A stretch of 64,000 nucleotides of DNA from Blautia sp. (GTDB lineage Bacteria; Bacillota; Clostridia; Lachnospirales; Lachnospiraceae), in the NCBI GenBank assembly GCA_017515325.1, contig JAFWGA010000057.1, positions 95,491 through 159,490 of the forward strand, given 5' to 3'. Under the pieces are notes generated by a model that worked only from the letters and a program-made list of their open reading frames with translations, did not search any database and was not told the origin of the DNA. This document shows positions 16,591 to 25,406 of the stretch, piece by piece; position 1 is the stretch's first letter, and each line of letters begins with the position of its first letter. A program made the position numbers and the translations under genes.

Positions 16591-18009
16591 CTATTTCCCT
16601 CCTTTCGCATATTCTCCACATGCACGCAAAAATGCCCGGGGTACCTGCGGATTCGCGTAATAATACAGGTGTGGAAAACCTGCCAGCATCGTTTCCGAGG
16701 CATGCATGCAATCCCAGCTTCTCTCTGACAGTGGTTTGCAGGCAGTAAAACTACTCCCACAATTGGTGGAATCAAAATAATGGAATTCATGGGCTCGTAT
16801 CTCTCCCCATGCATTCTCCGAAAAGGCAGGCACTTTTTGCTGCAAGGTAATATACCCGAACCGGGACAAACGAGGTGTCCGAAATACCTTTCCTTCGATC
16901 ACCCCGGCCATGGGATAGAATATGCCGTCCATCCCCTCCATCTCCTGGTGCAGGTACATAAAGCCTCCACACTCTGCCAGACAAGGCATTCCCCCTCTCA
17001 GAGCCTGTCTGATGGCAGAACGCATCCCTTCATTTTCCGCCAGACTCGCTGCATGCAGCTCCGGATATCCCCCGTATAACAAGAGACCGTCCAGGTTTTC
17101 CGGCAGGCTGTTGTCGTGGATGGGACTGAAGGAGACAAGCTCCGCCCCCATCTGTCGAAGGAGAGACAGATTATCCTCGTAAAAAAAGCAGAAGGCCTCA
17201 TCCTCTGCCAGACCGATCCGCAAGGGACCATCCTGGGAAAAAGGCTTTTGAGAAAACTCTGCCCTATCTGGGGTTACCCTAAGCGGAGGGGTATCGGAGG
17301 CCATCCTGAGGATACCGTCCAGATCCAAGGTCTTTTCCAGGATCCGGGCAAAATCCTCCAGTCTCTTCTGCAGCCGGGGAATCTCACCCGGTAGCACCAG
17401 GCCCAGATGCCGGCTTTCCAGGACCGCGTCATCTGTCTGAGGCACGTAGCCTAAGACCTTTACCTGCGTCTCCTCTTCGATTGTTGTCCTGAAGCGGTCA
17501 TAAAGGGAGGGCGAAAGGCGATTGAGGATCACGCCCCTGATCCGGCTGTCTGGCCTGAAGGTGGAAAAACCCTTGATCAGGGCAGCCAGGGAAAGGCTCA
17601 TTCCTCTGGCATTCACGATCAGAATCGACGGGGTATCCGTCACTCTGGCAAGATCATAGGCACTTGCCTTCGGTGAGATGCCCCCCAGACCGTCATAATA
17701 CCCCATAACACCTTCCATCACAGCAATGTCACAGCCGGAAAGGTTCTTTGCCAACAGATAGCGGGTCGTGTCAGGATCTGTAAAAAAGGTATCCAGATTT
17801 CTGGATTTCGTCCCCAGCACCTGGCTGTGAAACATAGGATCAATGTAATCCGGCCCGCATTTAAAGGAGGCCGGTGAAAGCCCTCTAAAGAGCAAGGCCT
17901 GCAGAAGCCCGCTTGTGATAAGGGTCTTGCCTGTTCCGCTGGATCCTGCCGTTATCAGAATCCGAGGGAGCTCGATCGTTTTTTCTTCTTCGGTCCTTGA
18001 TGTTTGCAT
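16591..18009 (-). CDS. cbiA: Cobyrinate a,c-diamide synthase
   Basis: A 472-residue glutamine-dependent amidotransferase that amidates side chains a and c of cobyrinate. The N-terminus has the DTB-synthetase-like P-loop region ILITAGSSGTGKTLITSGLL. The GATase part has the cysteine in CLAECGGFMYLHQEM and a histidine in RAHEFHYFDS. Length is normal. A 121-base gap separates it from the upstream cbiJET gene, the largest gap in the B12 block. Confidence 0.96.
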   Translation of the reverse strand: MQTSRTEEEKTIELPRILITAGSSGTGKTLITSGLLQALLFRGLSPASFKCGPDYIDPMFHSQVLGTKSRNLDTFFTDPDTTRYLLAKNLSGCDIAVMEGVMGYYDGLGGISPKASAYDLARVTDTPSILIVNARGMSLSLAALIKGFSTFRPDSRIRGVILNRLSPSLYDRFRTTIEEETQVKVLGYVPQTDDAVLESRHLGLVLPGEIPRLQKRLEDFARILEKTLDLDGILRMASDTPPLRVTPDRAEFSQKPFSQDGPLRIGLAEDEAFCFFYEDNLSLLRQMGAELVSFSPIHDNSLPENLDGLLLYGGYPELHAASLAENEGMRSAIRQALRGGMPCLAECGGFMYLHQEMEGMDGIFYPMAGVIEGKVFRTPRLSRFGYITLQQKVPAFSENAWGEIRAHEFHYFDSTNCGSSFTACKPLSERSWDCMHASETMLAGFPHLYYYANPQVPRAFLRACGEYAKGGK

Positions 18010-18130
18010 TCCTTATTCTCCAGACAACAGATGACATGTCAGTAACTGCTCCGTCAGCACCTCGCACTCCGCTACATGCTGCGTCTTTCCCGTAACTGTG
18101 AAGGAATACAGGACTGAACCGTTACACAGG

Positions 18131-20113
18131 TCATTGACAGGTGACAATGTAGATGGGGTTTTCTCCCATCATCATGTGATAGCTTCCTACCGATTTCGAA
18201 CGGGCGGTGGTAACGCTCACGATCTCTTCCTTCTCAAAACCAAGGCTTTTCAGCACTGCCAGGGTTTCTGTAAGGGTCTCCAAAGTAATGCAGTTGATCA
18301 CAAGCCTGACCTCAGGATTTTTTTCCCTGAGAAGCGCCACGATCCGACCCAGATTTCCGGAGGAGCCTCCGATAAAGGCGTGGGTGGGAGCCGGCAGATT
18401 CTCGAGAACCTCAGGAGCCTGGCCTGGAATGATCTCGAGATTGTCCACCGCGAACTTTCTCTTATTCTTTTCGATCAGCTCCAGCGCTTCCGGCTTTTTT
18501 TCGATGGCATAGACACAGCCCTGGTCACAGCGCAGTGCCATCTCGACGGACACTGAGCCGGTACCTGCCCCCACGTCATAACAGATACTGTCCTGATACA
18601 AACGCAGCTTGGACAAGGACACCGCACGGATCTCCTCCTTGGTCATGGGTGCCTTTCCTCTTTCAAAGACTCCGTCCGGCAAACCATGCGTAGCACGAAG
18701 AGGAATATAGTATTGGTTCAGGGAACAAACCACGCTCAGGGGATCTGACTGATACTCCGTCAGCTCAAAAGCAGGTGCGTGGAAAATCTTTTCATCCTCA
18801 TAGCTAAGCTTTTCCCCTACATACAGGACGATATTCCCCCAACCATACTCCGTCAGCCTCCTGGCCAGGCTGCTGACCCCATCCTGCGTTCCGAGAATGG
18901 CAAATACCTTTTCATGGTGTACCATCAGAGAAACCAGATTGCTGTTTCTGCCGTGAACGCTGGTAATGACAGCATCATCCCAGGACAAGCCCGCTTTCGC
19001 CATAAAATAATTCACCGAAGATACGCCGCACAGGACCTCCAAGGTGCAGGGAAACCCACATAAGGCTTCCCGCAGCTTCCTTGCCCCGCTGTAAAAGCCG
19101 ATATCCCCGGAGAGAACAACGGCAATCCTTTCGCATTCCGGATGAGCCTTAATCTGTTTCATGATTTCCTCGGAACGGTACTCATAGACCAGAGCCTGGC
19201 CGACAGTGGCCACTGCGTCTGCCATCCTTCTGGCACCGATCACAAGCTCCGCCCTTTTCAGTTCCTCCCTGGCCGCTTCGGTTAGCGTACCGCCGCTTCC
19301 CATACCGATTCCTATCAGGGCAATCCTGGGGATAACCTTCAGGGAAAAACGTCGGATCAATTCCTTTTTGCACTCGGCCAGACTGATCCCTTCCACCTGG
19401 AAAGGTCTGCCAATCACTACTGCCGTCACCTGACAGGCTATGGCAGCCTCTATTTTTTCCTCAAAGCCGCCTTCTCTGCCGGTATCCTTTGTAACCAGAT
19501 AACGGCAATCGTACTGGCGAAGCATGGCCTCGTTCAGCTCCCGGGAAAAAGGCCCCTGCATTCCGATCAGATGCTTTCCCTCGATTCCCAGTTCCCGGCA
19601 GGTTTCCAGAACCTGGGGCAGAGAAAGAACCCTGGCATACACCCTCTCCTTAAACCCGGTAAGCTGGGTATAGCTGGCCAGCTCCTTACTTCCGGTGGTA
19701 AGAAAAATATTCCCTTGGGTATGCTCCAGGAAGGAGATCGCCTCCTGCGTATCCGCGACACAGACCACACCCTGCCTATGGGAATCCATAGTCTCCTCGT
19801 CCAGGCCTTCTCTCAGGACCCGCAGATAATCCACCTTCTGGTGCAGACAGGCAGACTTCAGATTCCCGGTAACCAATGGAGCATAGGGATGGGTGGCGTC
19901 CAGCACAAGCTCTGGTTTTTCCCTGTCAAGAAGCTTTTCCATGGCTTCCTGGTCCAGCCTCCCGTAGCTGATCTTCAGATATTCGTTTTCGGAAAGGGAT
20001 TTGGCACCGTACTCTGTAGCGACACAGCACAGAACCGCTGTCTCATGATCCGCCAGATAACGACTCAGCTCATACCCTTCTGTCGTTCCTGCAAAGACGA
20101 TCACCTTAAACAT
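18131..20113 (-). CDS. cbiJET: Fused CbiJ-CbiE-CbiT (precorrin-6A reductase / C5,C15-methyltransferase)
   Basis: A 660-residue trifunctional protein. Residues 1-255 are a CbiJ/CobK reductase (VIVFAGTTEGYELSRYL, LDATHPYAPLVT). Residues 262-460 are a CbiE C5-methyltransferase (IALIGIGMGSGGTLT, LSGDIGFYSGARKL, SVHGRNSNL). Residues 475-660 are a CbiT methyltransferase/decarboxylase with the SAM motif YDVGAGTGSVSVEMAL. CbiE-CbiT fusions (CobL) are common, but the added CbiJ is less so. No internal start with a good ribosome binding site stands out. It overlaps cbiH by 8 bases. Confidence 0.94.
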   Translation of the reverse strand: MFKVIVFAGTTEGYELSRYLADHETAVLCCVATEYGAKSLSENEYLKISYGRLDQEAMEKLLDREKPELVLDATHPYAPLVTGNLKSACLHQKVDYLRVLREGLDEETMDSHRQGVVCVADTQEAISFLEHTQGNIFLTTGSKELASYTQLTGFKERVYARVLSLPQVLETCRELGIEGKHLIGMQGPFSRELNEAMLRQYDCRYLVTKDTGREGGFEEKIEAAIACQVTAVVIGRPFQVEGISLAECKKELIRRFSLKVIPRIALIGIGMGSGGTLTEAAREELKRAELVIGARRMADAVATVGQALVYEYRSEEIMKQIKAHPECERIAVVLSGDIGFYSGARKLREALCGFPCTLEVLCGVSSVNYFMAKAGLSWDDAVITSVHGRNSNLVSLMVHHEKVFAILGTQDGVSSLARRLTEYGWGNIVLYVGEKLSYEDEKIFHAPAFELTEYQSDPLSVVCSLNQYYIPLRATHGLPDGVFERGKAPMTKEEIRAVSLSKLRLYQDSICYDVGAGTGSVSVEMALRCDQGCVYAIEKKPEALELIEKNKRKFAVDNLEIIPGQAPEVLENLPAPTHAFIGGSSGNLGRIVALLREKNPEVRLVINCITLETLTETLAVLKSLGFEKEEIVSVTTARSKSVGSYHMMMGENPIYIVTCQ

Positions 20114-20843
20114 CTTTATACCCTCTGGGAGTTACCATTTTTCCATGAAGGTTCACAGTCTGGGAATTCCCGATAAAAACAGTGGTAAACATATCCACAC
20201 TGGTCGTTCTGAGCTGATCTAAGGTCAAGACCCTGGCACTTTCCCCTTCCCGATGGATATTGGATACGATCCCACAGACGGTTTCAGGGGACTTATGCCT
20301 GAGCATGAGATCGCAGGCCTTCTGAAGGTAATCCTTCCTCTTATGGCTGGAGGGATTGTACAAAACAATGGCAAAATCTGCCTCCGAAGCGAGAAGCAGT
20401 CGTTTCTCAATTTTGTCCCATGGGGTGAGAAGGTCACTCAGGCTGATCAGACAAAAATCATGGATCAGAGGCGCTCCCAGAACAGCTGCCCCGCCCAGGG
20501 CTGCCGTCACGCCCGGATATACCGTAATCTCAATATCCGGATAATCCTCCCCCACCTGGTAGATCAGACCTGCCATCCCATAAACGCCGGCATCTCCGCT
20601 GCAGATCATGGCGACGAGCTTTCCCTGGCGAGCCTGGGAAAAGGCCAGGACACAGCGATCTACCTCCCTTGTCATGGGAGTCGTCAGGAATTCCTTCCCC
20701 GGAAAGGTCTCCTTCACCAGATCCACATATACCGTGTAGCCTACGATAACATCACATTCACTCAATGCCTGGTAGGCCTCCCGGGTCATACCGTCTGCTG
20801 TGCCCGGTCCGATTCCCACCACAAGAATTCCCTTACGGTCCAA
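20106..20843 (-). CDS. cbiH: Cobalt-precorrin-3 C17-methyltransferase
   Basis: A 245-residue tetrapyrrole methylase that methylates C17 and contracts the ring. The N-terminal GILVVGIGPGTADGMT and SGDAGVYGMAGLIYQ loops are typical, as is ALGGAAVLGAPLIHDFCLISLSD (positions about 115-137). The start is taken as TTG at 20843, preceded by GGAGGGGGAG; an ATG at 20876 would add 11 residues lacking family similarity. It overlaps the cbiG end by 11 bases and cbiJET by 8. Confidence 0.93.
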   Translation of the reverse strand: MDRKGILVVGIGPGTADGMTREAYQALSECDVIVGYTVYVDLVKETFPGKEFLTTPMTREVDRCVLAFSQARQGKLVAMICSGDAGVYGMAGLIYQVGEDYPDIEITVYPGVTAALGGAAVLGAPLIHDFCLISLSDLLTPWDKIEKRLLLASEADFAIVLYNPSSHKRKDYLQKACDLMLRHKSPETVCGIVSNIHREGESARVLTLDQLRTTSVDMFTTVFIGNSQTVNLHGKMVTPRGYKDV

Positions 20844-21897
20844 ATCTCCCCCTCCATTCTCTGACAGCCAGGGCAAAGGTCATTCCTGCCCCCGCGCTCT
20901 TTCCCATGAGCAGCCTGCCGCCCTGACAGGCCAGGACAGCGCTTCTCTCACATACATTATCTACACCCACCTTGCCGGCGACAAAGGAAGAAGCGGAAAA
21001 AGCTCCCTCTGCCCGACTCAGCTGATCGGCAGAATACGTGTAAAGAGGAAGGCTCCATTCCCGTGACAGGTTAAGAAAAGCCGGCTCCTCCTTTTTTATA
21101 TCGATACTTGCCAGACCGAACAGGGCTTCTCTACAGATATTGTCAAGAAAGTCTTCTGCCCCCCTTAGAACAGCCTGGCTTTCTTTTCCCTTCCGGCATC
21201 CCATTCCCAGAGCTGCGACCCGAGGAATCACCACTACCGTCTCCTCAAAAGGACGGCAATCCCTGTGTATGGTGACAGCTATGCCTATACGGAGGCGATG
21301 CTCTTTTGATGCTTCCTCAAGGCTCATTCCCTTTTCGTCACATAAGAAAAGCCCCTCCGGTAAGTCCCCATCCATGGGAAACTCACTGAAAAAGCCGACT
21401 CTTTCTCCGGCCAGCAGAGCAGCCGATGCTTCCTTGGCCGCTTTCATATTACGGATCCCACAGCCATTGGCCTTGGCAAACACATCCACCGCAAAACGAT
21501 GATGCAGATCCGTGGCGGTCGTGATCACGGGCATGGCTTTCAGGATATCCGCTGCCAGAAGCGCCAGCTCATTGGCCCCTCCCAGATGGCCGGAAAGCAG
21601 GGATATCACAAACCTTCCCTCTTCGTCGATCACCAGGACGGCGGGATCGGTCTTTTTGCCTGCCACCATAGGCGCTATGCTCCGCACCGCTATCCCACAA
21701 GCTCCCAGAAAAATAAGGGCTTCGCAGACCGGGAACTGCTCCCGGGTCCATTCGCTCGCAGAGCACAAAACAGAGTCCGCCAGATACCTGCTCTTCTTAT
21801 AGAGAACAGCCTCCTTTCCCGCCTCCTTCAGTCCCTGAAGCAGTTTTTCCCCGGTTCTTTGTCCTGTCATGCTGAAACAGATCATGGAAATGCCCAT
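20833..21897 (-). CDS. cbiG: Cobalt-precorrin-5A hydrolase
   Basis: A 354-residue protein that opens the lactone ring of cobalt-precorrin-5A and releases acetaldehyde. It has the three CbiG parts: an N-terminal domain with LIFLGACGIAVRSIAPMV, a middle region with SGHLGGANELA, and a C-terminal domain with VAALGMGCRKGKE and GKVGVDNVCERSAV. Length is normal. It sits three bases after cbiF. Confidence 0.94.
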   Translation of the reverse strand: MGISMICFSMTGQRTGEKLLQGLKEAGKEAVLYKKSRYLADSVLCSASEWTREQFPVCEALIFLGACGIAVRSIAPMVAGKKTDPAVLVIDEEGRFVISLLSGHLGGANELALLAADILKAMPVITTATDLHHRFAVDVFAKANGCGIRNMKAAKEASAALLAGERVGFFSEFPMDGDLPEGLFLCDEKGMSLEEASKEHRLRIGIAVTIHRDCRPFEETVVVIPRVAALGMGCRKGKESQAVLRGAEDFLDNICREALFGLASIDIKKEEPAFLNLSREWSLPLYTYSADQLSRAEGAFSASSFVAGKVGVDNVCERSAVLACQGGRLLMGKSAGAGMTFALAVREWRGRFGP

Positions 21898-21900
21898 ATG

Positions 21901-22665
21901 CTATTCCTCGTTCACAGCCTTCCGGTAACCTGTCGTAAAGCCGGGATCATACAGCTTTGACCTGTCGTAATCTGAGGTGCTTACGACATCCCCCACAATG
22001 ATCAGGGCAGTGCGTGAAATCCGGTTTTCCCTGGCGGTTTCCGCCAGGGTGGATACTGTGCAGATAAATTTCTTTTCATCCTCCCAGGTCGCCTTATAGA
22101 CAATGGCCGCCGGGGTATCCGGCTCATATCCTCCCTCGATCAGTCTCCTGCTCAGCTCCTCAAGCATCCCGGAACTCAGAAAAAGAACCATGGTCGCGTG
22201 ATGAGCGGCAAAGGACTGAATGCTCTCCCTTTCCGGAACCGGGGTTCTTCCCTCCATCCGGGTGATAATGACGCTCTGGGAAATATTCGGCAGGGTATAC
22301 TCAAGATTGAGGGCGCTGGCTGCCCCGCAGAAGGCGCTTACTCCCGGACAATAGTCATAGCGGATCTCCTTCTCATCCAGGATATCCATCTGCTCCCGGA
22401 TGGCACCGTATATACAGGGATCACCCGTATGAAGGCGTACCGTTGTCAGAGACCTTCTCTCGGCCTCCTCCATCACGCCTATGACATCCTCCAGCGTCAT
22501 ATTGGCACTGTCATGGATCTGAGCCCCTGCCTTCGCATAGGACAAAAGCTGCGGATTTACGAGTGATCCGGCATAGATGATCACATCCGCCGTCTCCAAA
22601 AGCTCTTTTCCTCTCACCGTAATGAGATCCGGTGCACCGGATCCGGCTCCAACAAAATGTACCAT
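21901..22665 (-). CDS. cbiF: Cobalt-precorrin-4 C11-methyltransferase
   Basis: A 254-residue SAM-dependent tetrapyrrole methylase. Typical motifs are HFVGAGSGAPDLITVRG at the start, YAGSLVNPQLL, and RLHTGDPCIYGAIREQMD. The ATG at 22665 follows a GGGGGG ribosome binding site; an in-frame TTG at 22689 would consume that site and is rejected. The 68-base gap to cbiD holds a small hairpin. Confidence 0.95.
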   Translation of the reverse strand: MVHFVGAGSGAPDLITVRGKELLETADVIIYAGSLVNPQLLSYAKAGAQIHDSANMTLEDVIGVMEEAERRSLTTVRLHTGDPCIYGAIREQMDILDEKEIRYDYCPGVSAFCGAASALNLEYTLPNISQSVIITRMEGRTPVPERESIQSFAAHHATMVLFLSSGMLEELSRRLIEGGYEPDTPAAIVYKATWEDEKKFICTVSTLAETARENRISRTALIIVGDVVSTSDYDRSKLYDPGFTTGYRKAVNEE

Positions 22666-22701
22666 ATGCGGTTTGCCCCCCTTTTCCAATAGAGTCTCGT
22701 T

Positions 22702-22734
22702 TTCGTAACTACCGGACGCAAAGTGCCGGGCAGT
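22702..22734. repeat. Hairpin in the cbiD-cbiF gap
   Basis: GTAACT (22702-22707) pairs with AGTTAC (22729-22734), and inside these CCGG pairs with CCGG, leaving small bulges. The hairpin overlaps the cbiD stop codon. On the minus strand it is flanked by two copies of GAAAACGAG. It may act as an mRNA processing or stability element; that is inference. Confidence 0.5.
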
Positions 22735-23927
22735 TACTCGTTTTCACCAGAAAGAATGCGGATCAGACGGGCTGCATCCTGCGTTTGGCCCAGATATCCA
22801 TAGACCTGCGAAAAAATAACCGCTCCCAGTGTAATCTGGGAATAAGAATGGTGATCCAGATAAAACTGTATCCGTTCGCATACCAGCGTCATCGTCTTTT
22901 CCAGAAGCCCCGACTGTCTGAGTAAGTCCAGTGCTTCATCCGTTGTCATACAGGCAAGGATCCTTCTGGCCAGGTCAAGCTCTGCCCCCGCCCGAATGGC
23001 ATTGGCGCATAAAAGCTCCATCCTGGAATCCGCCTGATGGGAATGCGTATTCATGATTCCGCCTGCGACCTTGATAAATTTGCCGATATGGGCGATAAAA
23101 AGAATCCCCTTTACGCCAAGATCGATGGCCTGATCTATGGTTTCTCCCACATAATTACTGCATTTGATATTATTTTCAAACGGAAGCTTCATATGCTCCC
23201 GTAAATAGTCTTCTCCATAATTGCCGGGAGTGACGATCAGGTATTGCTCTCCCTGAGCAACATGCTGCTTCATCTCAACCCCAATGCTCTCTATGAGCGC
23301 CTTTTCACTCATAGGCTCCACAATCCCTGTCGTGCCCAGGATCGAGATCCCCCCTACGATTCCCAGCCTGGGATTGAAGGTTTTCCGGGCGATCCTTTCC
23401 CCATCGGGAACAAAGATGATAACCCGGAATCCTCCTTCATAGGAAAAGGCGGAGGCAGCCTCCCGGACGGCGGTCCGGATCATTTGGGCCGGAACCGGGT
23501 TGATTGCCGCCTCTCCAACCTTCTGAGAAAGACCGGGCAGAGTAACACGTCCCACTCCCTCTCCCCCATCCACTACTATTTCACTGCCCGGGATCTTCTC
23601 GACCCGGGCATAGATCAGAAGCTGATCCGTCGTGTCAGGATCATCGCCTGCGTCCTTACGGACCGCACAGACAACGCTGCACAGCCGGCCGTCCTGTCTT
23701 TCCGGCCGGATATCCTCCAGATACAGATGCAGACAGATCCCCTTGGGGGTCATCAGCTCTACGGTTTCCATTGCCCTTCCGGATAAAAGGATCCAGGCTG
23801 CCCCCTTTGCCGCAGCGGCGGCACAGGTTCCCGTCGTATAGCCGAAACGAAGCCTTTTGTTTCCTTTATAGACGTAATAGTCTTCTATCCCTGTTTTTCT
23901 GGACATATTATACTCGATTTCTTTCAT
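22734..23927 (-). CDS. cbiD: Cobalt-precorrin-5B C1-methyltransferase
   Basis: A 397-residue CbiD protein, methylating C1 in the anaerobic pathway. The family start LRFGYTTGTCAAAAAKGA is clear, as are GGEGVGRVT, IVGGISILGTTGIVEPMS and ITPGNYGED. Presence of cbiD together with cbiG fixes the route as the early-cobalt anaerobic one. The ATG at 23927 lies inside the end of coaX (20-base overlap) and has no strong ribosome binding site, so translation may be coupled; an ATG at 23906 is the alternative. Confidence 0.95.
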   Translation of the reverse strand: MKEIEYNMSRKTGIEDYYVYKGNKRLRFGYTTGTCAAAAAKGAAWILLSGRAMETVELMTPKGICLHLYLEDIRPERQDGRLCSVVCAVRKDAGDDPDTTDQLLIYARVEKIPGSEIVVDGGEGVGRVTLPGLSQKVGEAAINPVPAQMIRTAVREAASAFSYEGGFRVIIFVPDGERIARKTFNPRLGIVGGISILGTTGIVEPMSEKALIESIGVEMKQHVAQGEQYLIVTPGNYGEDYLREHMKLPFENNIKCSNYVGETIDQAIDLGVKGILFIAHIGKFIKVAGGIMNTHSHQADSRMELLCANAIRAGAELDLARRILACMTTDEALDLLRQSGLLEKTMTLVCERIQFYLDHHSYSQITLGAVIFSQVYGYLGQTQDAARLIRILSGENE

Positions 23928-24675
23928 AGATGATAAACAAACCCTTCAGGATCAGTTCCTCATCCAGTATGATTTCCTTCCGGCAAAGGGAAACCACCTT
24001 CTTTGCCAATCCTCCGGTAGCCACCCGACAGGCTTCGACGCCCAGTTCGCCTTCGATCCGGTCTATGATCCCGTCTAAGGCGGCGGCATTGCTGTAAAGA
24101 ATTCCGTTTCTCATACTGTCGGCTGTATTTTTGCCGATCACTCTCCGGGGAGCTTCCAGGCTGATACCCGCCAGCTGAGCCGCGTGAGAGGTCAGGGCAT
24201 CCAGGGAGATCCCGATGCCCGGATAAATCAGGCCTCCAATATAGCGCTTCTTCTCATCCACCACTGTCACTGTGGTAGCTGTCCCCATATCAATCAGGAT
24301 CAGCGGCACCGTGTACAGAGCTATCCCTGCCACTGCGGCAGCGACCAGGTCTGCTCCGACAGTGGCAGGATTATCCATGAGGATATTCAGTCCTGTTTTC
24401 AGCCCTGGTCCAAGTACCAAAGGCATTTTTTTCAGCACCTTTTCCACCGCCAGCTTCAGGCTTCCTGTAATCTGGGGTACAACCGAGGAAATGATGCTTC
24501 CCTCTATTCCGTCCAGATCCACGCTGTACAGATCCAATACCGTCTTGATATCCACAGCGTATTCCAGCTCCGTCTTCGTCCGGACGGTGGACAGCCTCTC
24601 CACGAACCAGGCTTTGTTCTGATCTATACAGCCTATGACAATATTTGTATTTCCTACATCAATAGCAAGTATCAT
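23908..24675 (-). CDS. coaX: Type III pantothenate kinase
   Basis: A 255-residue enzyme for the first step of coenzyme A synthesis. The ASKHA-fold motifs are clear: MILAIDVGNTNIVIGC, GPGLKTGLNI, GADLVAAAVAG and IDMGTATTVTVVD. It runs into cbiD with a 20-base overlap, so CoA and cobalamin genes are probably on one transcript. The ECF S-component gene lies 29 bases upstream. Confidence 0.95.
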   Translation of the reverse strand: MILAIDVGNTNIVIGCIDQNKAWFVERLSTVRTKTELEYAVDIKTVLDLYSVDLDGIEGSIISSVVPQITGSLKLAVEKVLKKMPLVLGPGLKTGLNILMDNPATVGADLVAAAVAGIALYTVPLILIDMGTATTVTVVDEKKRYIGGLIYPGIGISLDALTSHAAQLAGISLEAPRRVIGKNTADSMRNGILYSNAAALDGIIDRIEGELGVEACRVATGGLAKKVVSLCRKEIILDEELILKGLFIIYERNRV

Positions 24676-24704
24676 AACAGCTTATTCTCTCGGTTTAATC
24701 GGCT

Positions 24705-25334
24705 TCATTGCTGCTCGACTTTTATCGCAGGCAGCACCTTGGCCTTTGCCAGGGCACTTACGATGGCGGCAGTGAGTACAGTGGATGAAAGCATCTCGCA
24801 GACTGCGTTCACCCCTACAAAGGTGCAGATAAAGACAAGAACATTTCTACCGCCTATCAATCCCTTTACATACTCTGTATTTCCAAATAGAAGGATCAGA
24901 AGTCCCATAAAGAAAACCGTGTTCAGAAAAGCGGAAAAGAAACCTGTGACAGCGCTGGAAAGCGAAAGCCTGCCTGTTCTTTTGTGCAGGAACCTGAAAA
25001 TATATCCTAAGAGGATACCGTCTGCCAGACGGGGAATAAATCTCTGGATAAAAGCAAGCAAAGGATGAATGGCAAACAGAGTGGCTCCCATGGCGCTGGT
25101 TCCGCCGATCCCGATGCACTGTCCAAAGCTGGTCAGCCCGAAAACAGCGCCGGCCACCGCCCCTCCTACAGGACCAAGTATGATGGCACAGACTGCAACA
25201 GGTATGACATTGAAGGTTATGGCCAGGGGGCCGATGTTCAGATACCCCAGCGGCGTGTAGGCCATCAAAAGCAGAATACCGGTCATCAGTCCCAGGATAG
25301 TGAGCTGGGCAGTCGTAAATGTTCCTTTTTTCAT
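24705..25334 (-). CDS. ECF transporter S component, probably for pantothenate
   Basis: A 209-residue integral membrane protein with about six hydrophobic helices. It has the features of energy-coupling-factor substrate-binding subunits (LGYLNIGPLAITFNVIPVAV near the N-terminus, then GAVFGLTSF). No ATPase or T subunit is nearby, so it would share a common ECF module. Its position between coaBC and coaX suggests pantothenate (PanT-like); since cobalamin genes follow, a cobalamin precursor is a less likely alternative. Function by family is known, substrate is inferred. The start has AAGGAG upstream. Confidence 0.85.
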   Translation of the reverse strand: MKKGTFTTAQLTILGLMTGILLLMAYTPLGYLNIGPLAITFNVIPVAVCAIILGPVGGAVAGAVFGLTSFGQCIGIGGTSAMGATLFAIHPLLAFIQRFIPRLADGILLGYIFRFLHKRTGRLSLSSAVTGFFSAFLNTVFFMGLLILLFGNTEYVKGLIGGRNVLVFICTFVGVNAVCEMLSSTVLTAAIVSALAKAKVLPAIKVEQQ

Positions 25335-25406
25335 TTTTGATTCTCCTTGTTATTATTCTGCGTATGCAGATACAATACGGTGTGATGAATGCGTGGCCTT
25401 GAAATA

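Noticed and set aside
19206-19216. A B12-box-like string near the cbi operon
   Set aside because: The CAGTGGCCACTG sequence lies in the middle of the CbiE coding region, not in a leader, so it is not a cobalamin riboswitch.
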